From: CAZOOM01 sp964460795
GTDB taxonomy: Bacteria > Omnitrophota > Omnitrophia > Omnitrophales > Aquincolibacteriaceae
Direction of reading: 5' to 3'
NCBI GenBank assembly: GCA_964460795.1
Contig: CAYWRU010000001.1
Span: forward strand, 110,706-174,705
Length of the DNA: 64,000 bases
Every line of letters begins with the position of its first letter. Within the stretch, counting starts at the first letter, position 1. Below are positions 59,785 through 64,000 of the stretch, piece after piece. The notes under the pieces are model-generated. The model was given only the letters and a program-made list of their open reading frames with translations, did not search any database and was not told where the DNA came from. A program made the position numbers and the translations under genes.

Positions 59785-60169
59785 ATTGAACCCGAGTCCT
59801 GTACCATCTCCATAACTGCGTCTACGTACATAGGCAGAGTATTTACGCCTTCGTCTCACGGACCCGCAATGCCGGCGGTCCTCGCAAGACTATCAGAGCA
59901 CGTTTTTAATCACCGGAGTTCTCCGCGGTTGGCCGGTGACGGTTCAGGATTGGTGTCAAACTTTCAGGCGCCCCTGACAGGCTCCTTCAGTTCGTCGTTG
60001 CCGTTATTAGGCAGCGATGACGAGGCCATCGCCGACATAGGCCGGCGCGACATCGCGTGCTTTCAGGCTGTTGCCATTTAAGCGTTTGGGCGGCTTTTTA
60101 CGTGGCCTACCGACCAACCACGGTACGCAACAATTACTTCGGCTAGCCAGTCGAAACCGGATCACCCCC

Positions 60170-60589
60170 GTTCGCGGCAGACCTGTGATCAACAGGCCCG
60201 AGGATAACTGCGCTTAATCGGATAGCTGACCGTCGTCCGCTATATGGGTCCAATCGCTACAGCCAGAGACTCAGGTCTGCCGCTTGCTCTTTCTCTCGTT
60301 CAAACTGTCGCCGGCGGTCGCTTGACCCCGGTGACCCTTTTCATTCTTTAATCATTGTAGGTCTCCGGGCCTTATGGCTACAGGTCAAGGTTTGTTATTC
60401 CGACGACAATCGGACGAGAGGATCAAACAAATGCGACGTGTACGCTTGCATGTTGCGGACACACCTCGCGAAGCCCGCCGATTCTCCTGTTAGGTCATTG
60501 CTGACGGGTTAACTACAGATCGGGTTAACGAGACACGCTAACTAGAAACGGTTACTGGTCGAACAATTCTCCAGGACAAGAAACAAACG
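60170..60589 (-). other. Non-coding stretch upstream of tmRNA, probable structured RNA
   Basis: 420 nt without a convincing gene. Several inverted repeats are visible, including CCTGT/ACAGG just before the tmRNA and CCGA/TCGG near 60405, and the repeat GGGTTAAC occurs twice (about 60509 and 60524). Part of it (60203-60265) has a possible Y-type strand. It could hold a leader, another ornate phage RNA or a degenerate tRNA-like gene. Confidence 0.4.
60203..60265 (-). ncRNA. Possible further Y-type element
   Basis: The strand CCGATTAAGCGCAGTTATC fits CCGA plus 9 nt plus GTTATC and is preceded by a hairpin ATAGC/GCTAT in the place of the usual P1. The return strand lacks the CTTTG sequence. Weak candidate. 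Confidence 0.3.
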
Positions 60590-60653
60590 AGCAGGGCCGG
60601 TTGGGAAGTGCAGCACTCGGGAAGGCCCAAAGCACTACAGCACCGGCCCTGCT
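60590..60653 (-). terminator. Long perfect hairpin, probable terminator
   Basis: 12-bp stem AGCAGGGCCGGT / ACCGGCCCTGCT with an inner structured loop. On the minus strand CGTTTGTTTCTTG follows. It lies 3 nt beyond the 3' end of the tRNA-like gene at 60656. Confidence 0.65.
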
Positions 60654-60655
60654 AG

Positions 60656-60776
60656 AGCCGCTGGCGGGAGTCGAACCCGCACTCTCTGGTTTTCAAAACA
60701 GGTAACGATCACTCGTTCGGCTATAAGCAAAGGCTTGAACGACCGTGTAAAGGTCTCCCAATTAACTTACAGCGGC
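60656..60776 (-). tRNA. tRNA-like gene carrying a Y-type module
   Basis: Acceptor GCCGCTG/CAGCGGC, U73, T arm GCGGG/CCCGC around TTCGACT. The Y module (about 60701-60750) reads TACACGGTCGTTCAAG, CCTTTG, a short hairpin, CCGAACGAG, GATCGTTACC, with CGGTC/GATCG pairing. Flanks give TTCTG/CAGAG around a 10-nt loop containing TTGAA, so Phe(GAA) or Ser(TGA) are possible, but a 7-nt anticodon loop cannot be formed cleanly. Probably a tRNA-derived Y RNA. Its 5' end touches the stop codon of the 92-aa gene. Confidence 0.62.
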
Positions 60777-61055
60777 TTACGCAGAAGCGAGCACACGCTC
60801 GCCGTCCTTGCGGACCTTATCTCGAATCAGGTTTTCCAGGGGTTTACGATTGGCGGCGTTGAACTTCTTGCCGGCCCCTGCGAGCGTATACTCGACGCGA
60901 CCTTGCTGTTTGTTCTCCGTCACTTCAAACAACACGAAGCAATTCTCGTCTCGAAAAAGGCGAATCTTGTCGGAGTAGGCGTTTAATCGAGCAGTGATGG
61001 CGTAGCCAACGTACTCGTCGTTTACCCACTTAACAAGTTTTTCGAGGTCAGTCAT
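60777..61055 (-). CDS. Unknown protein (92 aa)
   Basis: Starts MTDLEKLVKWVNDEYVGYAI. Ends with a basic helix (RKPLENLIRDKVRKDGERV). Small alpha/beta protein lodged between two Y-type tRNA-like genes. Function unknown. Confidence 0.65.
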   Translation of the reverse strand: MTDLEKLVKWVNDEYVGYAITARLNAYSDKIRLFRDENCFVLFEVTENKQQGRVEYTLAGAGKKFNAANRKPLENLIRDKVRKDGERVLASA

Positions 61056-61096
61056 TCGGGCTTCCTTTCCTGGCTAGTCATGATGCAACGAAACAG

Positions 61097-61240
61097 AGGC
61101 GCCGCCGGGAATCGAACCCGAGCAGGGAGTTTGCGTTATCGATAACAGTCATCATTCGGTTTGTTGCCAAACAAAGATTTGAGACCGATATTGCCTTGCG
61201 GCGTGATGATACTCCAGTCCTACCACTAGACGACAGCGCC
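61097..61240 (-). tRNA. tRNA-like gene carrying a long Y-type module, possibly Cys-derived
   Basis: Acceptor GGCGCTG/CGGCGCC and U73, close to tRNA-Cys; stem GGAGT/ACTCC; T arm TCGGG/CCCGG around TTCGATT. The insert is about 75 nt and includes a GCC-GCAA-GGC hairpin, then TCGGTCTCAAAT, CTTTG, a hairpin, CCGAATGATGACTGTTATC (CGGTC/GACTG pairing) and GATAACGCAA. GCA near the 3' side suggests Cys(GCA), but the loop cannot be rebuilt without a guess. Confidence 0.6.
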
Positions 61241-61258
61241 TTACAAACAGACAAGCAG

Positions 61259-61331
61259 AGCTGACGAGAGGAGTTGAACCCCCAACCGGTGGTTTACAAA
61301 ACCACTGCTCTGCCAATTGAGCTACGCCAGC
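61259..61331 (-). tRNA. tRNA-Thr(TGT)
   Basis: Normal cloverleaf: acceptor GCTGGCG/CGTCAGC, anticodon arm GTGGT-TTTGTAA-ACCAC, T loop TTCAACT. Confidence 0.88.
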
Positions 61332-61337
61332 AAACAG

Positions 61338-61413
61338 TACGACAAGCAGGGATCGAACCTGCGACCTCGGCTTTATCAGAGCCGCGCTCTTAAACCAACT
61401 GAGCTACTGTCGT
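61338..61413 (-). tRNA. tRNA-Ile(GAT)
   Basis: Acceptor ACGACAG/TTGTCGT, anticodon arm CGGCT-CTGATAA-AGCCG, T arm GCAGG/CCTGC. Its 5' end overlaps the last codons of the HNH gene, whose TAG stop lies inside the tRNA. Confidence 0.88.
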
Positions 61414-61748
61414 TCAACTTCTGCGTGACAGTTAGCGCAAAGCAAAACGCATTTACGTGACTCTGTCAGCATTGCTTCAAAGCTTCTGCATGCTCCTTTG
61501 TTGGAAATAGCGAAACTTTTGTTAGACGGGTTAACGTGATGAAACTGCAAAGCAGCCATGCATTTGTTGTATCCGCATCGAACACAAGCCCCACCTGCCA
61601 ATTCTACTAGCCGTATCTTTCTTGTTTGACGTGCCTTAGTGACTGCGTCTACTCGACACTTTCGGCATCTATACGTCCCGCGAGAGTCGGCAACGAACAC
61701 GGTATCACCGTGCGTTCGACACATGCGTTTAGTTGTTTTCTTACTCAT
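61404..61748 (-). CDS. HNH homing endonuclease
   Basis: 114 residues from MSKKTTKRMCRTHGD. The first zinc-like motif is YRCRKCRVDA. The HNH core is GGACVRCGYNKCMAALQFHH, VNPSNKSF and VLLCANCHAEVE. It starts just after tRNA-Asn and ends inside tRNA-Ile, so it occupies the space between two tRNA genes. Confidence 0.85.
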   Translation of the reverse strand: MSKKTTKRMCRTHGDTVFVADSRGTYRCRKCRVDAVTKARQTRKIRLVELAGGACVRCGYNKCMAALQFHHVNPSNKSFAISNKGACRSFEAMLTESRKCVLLCANCHAEVERQ

Positions 61749-61750
61749 AG

Positions 61751-61822
61751 AGGGAAGGGTGGGACTCGAACCCACAACCCCGACGTTAACAGCGTCGTGC
61801 TCTACCATTGAGCTACCGACCC
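61751..61822 (-). tRNA. tRNA-Asn(GTT)
   Basis: Anticodon arm CGACG-CTGTTAA-CGTCG, T arm GTGGG/CCCAC with TTCGAGT. The acceptor GGGTCGG/CCTTCCC has two mismatches in the middle. Confidence 0.8.
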
Positions 61823-61825
61823 ATC

Positions 61826-61933
61826 GACGTAGCCGGTTTACTATGGACTCTTGCAAACGAAGCGTCGACCGCCGCGTTCATTCGCTCACCACAAGGCAGG
61901 CCCTTGCAATCAGCCCTGCGAGCCGGCTACGTC
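61826..61933 (-). ncRNA. Candidate structured RNA closed by an 11-bp stem
   Basis: Perfect terminal stem GACGTAGCCGG / CCGGCTACGTC encloses 86 nt without an ORF of note, between tRNA-Asn and a terminator. No Y-type strand is present. Nature unknown. Confidence 0.45.
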
Positions 61934-61936
61934 AAT

Positions 61937-61974
61937 GAAAAACCCACCCGAGGGCTTGCGCCAGGTCGGGTGGG
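61937..61974 (-). terminator. Rho-independent terminator
   Basis: Stem CCCACCCGA / TCGGGTGGG followed on the minus strand by TTTTTC, after tRNA-Pro. Confidence 0.85.
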
Positions 61975-61991
61975 CAGTAAATACAAACAAG

Positions 61992-62065
61992 TCAAGGTGA
62001 CACGGTTCGAACGTGCGGCCTTCTGGTCCCAAACCAGACGCTCTCCCAGGCTGAGCTACACCCTG
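61992..62065 (-). tRNA. tRNA-Pro(TGG)
   Basis: Starts with C1 (CAGGGTG/CACCTTG), anticodon arm TCTGG-TTTGGGA-CCAGA, T loop TTCGAAC, A73. Confidence 0.88.
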
Positions 62066-62100
62066 TTATGGATTCCAAGATATCACACAGCCTGGGTTTG

Positions 62101-62289
62101 TCAATCAGCGTCCCACTTAGGATCGTAATCCTTGGCGGCACGCGCTCCGGTATCAAAGCCTTCTTCGTACAGCGCTTGTAGGTCGTCAAGCGAGATGCTG
62201 TCTTTTTGGGCTTTATCGAACTTATCGGCCGATACTCCGAACACTTTCTTGAATGCTTCCTCGAATCGCATCGCGTCGCGAAATCCCAC
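62101..62289 (-). CDS. Small unknown protein (62 aa)
   Basis: Starts MGFRDAMRFEEAFKKVFGV. Acidic and helical (DDLQALYEEGFDTGARAAKD). Lies between tRNA-Lys and tRNA-Pro. Function unknown. Confidence 0.6.
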   Translation of the reverse strand: MGFRDAMRFEEAFKKVFGVSADKFDKAQKDSISLDDLQALYEEGFDTGARAAKDYDPKWDAD

Positions 62290-62308
62290 ATTATTCCTTT
62301 CAAAATAG

Positions 62309-62382
62309 TGAACCCGGCGGGAGTCGAACCCGCGACCTACGGATTAAAAGTCCGTTGCTACTACCAACTGAGCTACGAGTTC
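62309..62382 (-). tRNA. tRNA-Lys(TTT), intact copy
   Basis: Acceptor GAACTCG/CGGGTTC, anticodon arm ACGGA-CTTTTAA-TCCGT, T arm GCGGG/CCCGC, A73. Second Lys(TTT) gene; the other (58292) contains a Y module. Confidence 0.9.
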
Positions 62383-62389
62383 GCCTCCG

Positions 62390-62575
62390 CTAGGTCTTTC
62401 GCGGATAAGCTACGCTCGGAAGCATGTTACGAATGAACGCCACGATTTCTTTGTCGTTGGCGTACGAGTTCCGAACCTGCTCGGCTAGCGCGGCCACAAA
62501 CACTTCTGCCGGAATTACCGGCCGCACTTCTGGTTCCGGAATGGAACGGTCGGTACGAAATAAGCCCATTATCAT
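62390..62575 (-). CDS. Small unknown protein (61 aa)
   Basis: Start taken at MIMGLFRTDRSIPEPE (62575) with GAGGG upstream. Helical C-terminal part (AALAEQVRNSYANDKEIVAFI). Function unknown. Confidence 0.58.
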   Translation of the reverse strand: MIMGLFRTDRSIPEPEVRPVIPAEVFVAALAEQVRNSYANDKEIVAFIRNMLPSVAYPRKT

Positions 62576-62603
62576 GACAGCCCTCATGACAAAATCGGCA
62601 GGA

Positions 62604-62798
62604 CTAGGATCGCTGAATGCGCGGCGGCTTCAGCTTCTTAAGTTCTTCGGGGTCCTGCCTTATGTGCAGCCCGTAGAACGATGGTTCTTCACCCGAGCGG
62701 TGCTGGCGGAAATGTGCGTCCGCTTCTTTCAGCGTCTCGGCGTGTGCGATGTGGACGACTTTACCGTCACGCTTGTAGTCGTAGTACAACTTGGTCAA
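62604..62798 (-). CDS. Small unknown protein (64 aa)
   Basis: Starts MTKLYYDYKRDGKVVHIAHA. Basic, with a short strand pair then a charged helix and HIRQDPEELKKLKPP. AGGAG precedes it by a few bases. Confidence 0.62.
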   Translation of the reverse strand: MTKLYYDYKRDGKVVHIAHAETLKEADAHFRQHRSGEEPSFYGLHIRQDPEELKKLKPPRIQRS

Positions 62799-62808
62799 TC
62801 AAGTCTCC

Positions 62809-62970
62809 TTACTTTTTCTTGTCTTTCGGGGCGGGGGCAAGTACGTCCTTGTCGCAGACAGTGCAGCGGCGAGAGCCGGCCTTCGTCGGATTGACGACGC
62901 GCATACCTTCGCCATACTTCTGGTCTTGGAACTCGTGACGGCAAAACGCATTGGTGCAACGGGCAATCAC
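62809..62970 (-). CDS. Small zinc-finger protein (53 aa)
   Basis: GTG start at 62970 with AGGAG 7 nt upstream; begins MIARCTNAFCRHEFQDQ. CTNAFC and CTVCDKD make a four-Cys zinc knuckle. Lys-rich end. Probably binds nucleic acid or a host protein. Confidence 0.68.
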   Translation of the reverse strand: MIARCTNAFCRHEFQDQKYGEGMRVVNPTKAGSRRCTVCDKDVLAPAPKDKKK

Positions 62971-63006
62971 GTTTCTCTCCTAGATAGTGAACGCGCGGAC
63001 AAAATG

Positions 63007-63082
63007 TACACATGGCAGGACTCGAACCTGCGACCCCCGGCTTCGTAGGCCGATGCTCTTATTCCAACTGAGCTACACGTGC
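63007..63082 (-). tRNA. tRNA-Arg(ACG)
   Basis: Acceptor GCACGTG/CATGTGT, anticodon arm TCGGC-CTACGAA-GCCGG, T arm GCAGG/CCTGC with TTCGAGT. Confidence 0.88.
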
Positions 63083-63086
63083 AAAC

Positions 63087-63264
63087 TGGCGTGGGCGCCG
63101 CAGTCGGGAGAGGATAGCTCTGCAGCACATCACTCACTGTCAGCGGGTTATAGGTGTCTAGCATCGCCGGTACCTTGGCAAGCGGTGGCCCGAACCACCG
63201 CCGGCTTCGGGTTGGGTTTTGCTTCGACTTCCGGTCCGCAGGTCACGGTCGGGCGCCCACGCCA
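63087..63264 (-). ncRNA. Candidate structured RNA closed by a perfect 13-bp stem
   Basis: TGGCGTGGGCGCC (63087-63099) pairs fully with GGCGCCCACGCCA (63252-63264). Inside is a 7-bp hairpin GCGGTGG/CCACCGC near 63183-63202. Length 178 nt, position between tRNA-Arg and a Y element. A 6S-like or other phage RNA is conceivable. No coding frame is convincing. Confidence 0.5.
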
Positions 63265-63280
63265 TTTCTCATCAATACAA

Positions 63281-63355
63281 TAAACAGACAAAGGATCGCG
63301 GTCGACGGGGGAATCAATTAGTGGTGATAACCGTCAGTTGCATTCGGTCTGTTTA
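63281..63355 (-). ncRNA. Free-standing Y-RNA-like element 3
   Basis: Outer stem TAAACAGAC / GTCTGTTTA (9 bp). Strand CCGAATGCAACTGACGG then TTATC; return strand CCCGTCGACCGCGATCCTTTG with CCGTC/GACGG pairing. Follows the 63368-63781 gene by 12 nt, so it could be cut from that gene's 3' end. Confidence 0.65.
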
Positions 63356-63367
63356 ATTTCTGCCGGC

Positions 63368-63781
63368 TTAGTCGCGAATAAGCTTCGCGAGTTCGTTGAC
63401 CTTGTCGGCCTTCGAAGCCGTAGCGTCGTCGAGCACATTGAGCGCGACCCACGCGGTGTACTTGTTTTCATCGAACTGGAACAGATTCTGCTCGTTCACG
63501 AACGCGATCTTGCGATCGAGTTCCTTGACCGATTCCAGAAGCGCTTCCTTCGACGCGGCGAACAGATCGGCCGAGCTTTTCGCACGGGCGACGTCATCCG
63601 AGTGAATCCAGCCGTACTTGTCTTCGTCGTCCTTTTCGACGCCGAGCGGCAAGCCGCGGACTTCTTGCCGGCCCTTATCGGCCGAGCGAACTTCGACGAT
63701 CTTGATCACGTCGCCGTACGCATAGCCTTGGTAACCGTCTTCACGAACTTCAACAAACTGACCAGCTTCAAACTTAGCCAT
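63368..63781 (-). CDS. Unknown protein with KOW/SH3-like N-terminus (137 aa)
   Basis: Starts MAKFEAGQFVEVREDGYQGY. The first 60 residues (FVEVREDGYQGYAYGDVIKIVEVR) look like a small SH3/KOW barrel; the rest is helical and charged (ASKEALLESVKELDRKIAFV). Function unknown. A terminator for the preceding tRNA lies upstream. Confidence 0.65.
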   Translation of the reverse strand: MAKFEAGQFVEVREDGYQGYAYGDVIKIVEVRSADKGRQEVRGLPLGVEKDDEDKYGWIHSDDVARAKSSADLFAASKEALLESVKELDRKIAFVNEQNLFQFDENKYTAWVALNVLDDATASKADKVNELAKLIRD

Positions 63782-63923
63782 ATGGCTCTACCTCAAACAG
63801 AAACACGTTTAGTAAGGTCCTAAAACGCCTGTCCGGGTCCTGTCCTCTAACTCTGTGAATTAGACTCCTTTCCTGAGCTGTCTGTTGTAAGAAAAAGTTT
63901 GAATACGGCGCGCCAGGCCGTAT

Positions 63924-63957
63924 AAACAAAAACACCCGACACAAGTGCCGGGTGTTA
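63924..63957 (-). terminator. Rho-independent terminator
   Basis: Stem AACACCCGGCAC / GTCGGGTGTT (one mismatch) followed on the minus strand by TTTTTGTTT, directly after the tRNA at the right edge. Confidence 0.85.
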
Positions 63958-63959
63958 AG

Positions 63960-64000
63960 CGGGGGAGAAAAGAGTCGAACTTTTGATAACGCTCTTAGTA
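63960..64000 (-). tRNA. tRNA-like gene, 3' part, with Y-type strand
   Basis: Acceptor strand CTCCCCC and T arm AAAAG-TTCGACT-CTTTT. Immediately 5' of the T stem is GAGCGTTATC, the end of a Y-type strand, so the Y module seems to replace the whole anticodon arm here. Cut by the window edge. Confidence 0.55.

Larger units (their letters stand above)
59128..60169 (-). ncRNA. ssrA: tmRNA (ssrA) interrupted by a group I intron
   Basis: The 5' end GGGGGTG pairs with CACCTCC at 59129-59135, A73 at 59128. Typical tmRNA parts follow: GGTTTCGACTGG, then CGTAAAAAGCCGCC and a tag frame ending YVGDGLVIAA with stops TAATAA (about 60007). The T-stem TCGGG is followed by loop TTCAATT and then the intron; the partner CCCGA lies beyond it at 59136-59140. 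The exons (59785-60169 and 59128-59141) give about 399 nt. tmRNA rescues stalled ribosomes and tags the nascent chain. CCA is not encoded. Confidence 0.88.

Noticed and set aside
60007..60192. Minus-strand frame of 61 codons ending GDGLVIAA
   Set aside because: Its end is the tmRNA tag frame; the upstream part is tmRNA body, not a gene.
62791..63048. Frames ending MYTWQDSNLRPPAS or similar in the tRNA cluster
   Set aside because: Classical false ORFs made by reading through tRNA genes on the opposite strand.
1..64000. CRISPR array, rRNA, integrase and att sites, insertion sequences
   Set aside because: No regular spaced repeats, rRNA blocks, recombinase motifs or terminal-repeat elements were seen.

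Overview
The window is part of a large tailed-phage genome (Caudoviricetes). It carries a terminase large subunit, a near-complete phage replication and recombination set, tightly packed genes that often overlap by ATGA, homing endonucleases and a dense tRNA/RNA region. No host genes, ribosomal RNA, integrase or CRISPR array were seen. The host cannot be named; a lipobox protein, a CsrA homologue and a stand-alone RNA polymerase alpha-CTD only say that it is a bacterium. Nearly everything lies on the minus strand. The exceptions are the terminase gene, one neighbour (39.7-45.4 kb) and a LAGLIDADG gene.

Layout, left to right. 0-8 kb: mostly unknown proteins split by strong terminators. 8-18 kb: RuvC-like resolvase, a broken gp88-family gene beside an HNH endonuclease, DnaQ-like exonuclease, VWA protein, MazG-like pyrophosphohydrolase, glycosyltransferase and DUF932-like protein. 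18-36 kb: replication/recombination block with a RecA-like protein, an acidic-tailed protein, dNMP kinase, a uracil-DNA-glycosylase/DNA polymerase I fusion, primase, DnaB-like helicase, SF2 helicase and SbcC/SbcD-like nuclease. 36-39.6 kb: CsrA, alpha-CTD, RNase H and small membrane proteins. 39.7-45.4 kb: packaging ATPase and companion on the plus strand, with a large zinc-ribbon primase-like gene opposite. 45.5-53.9 kb: PTH2, Nudix, nucleotidyltransferase, an amber-suppressor tRNA and many small unknown genes. 53.9-64 kb: Ro60 (TROVE/VWA) protein, a release-factor homologue, about fifteen tRNA or tRNA-like genes, a tmRNA, Y-RNA-like elements and three homing endonucleases.

The most striking part is the right-hand RNA region. 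A two-strand RNA motif recurs at least nine times. One strand is CCGA, 9-13 nt, then GTTATC; the other ends in CTTTG or TTTTTG; two short helices join them. It resembles the Ro-binding helix of Y RNAs (human Y1/Y4 as I remember them), and a Ro60 homologue is encoded beside it. Three copies stand alone, closed by a perfect outer stem like classical Y RNAs. Six are built into tRNA or tRNA-like bodies at the anticodon stem, which gives tRNA-Y RNA chimeras. This looks like a complete phage Ro ribonucleoprotein system.

The same region is rich in translation recoding: a release-factor homologue split by a CUU-UAG site that fits a programmed +1 frameshift (an amber analogue of the RF2 mechanism), a tRNA with anticodon CTA, a PTH2 gene with an in-frame amber at codon 5, and a tmRNA whose T-loop is interrupted by a group I intron carrying an antisense LAGLIDADG gene. 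All assignments come from reading the sequence; no database search was run.
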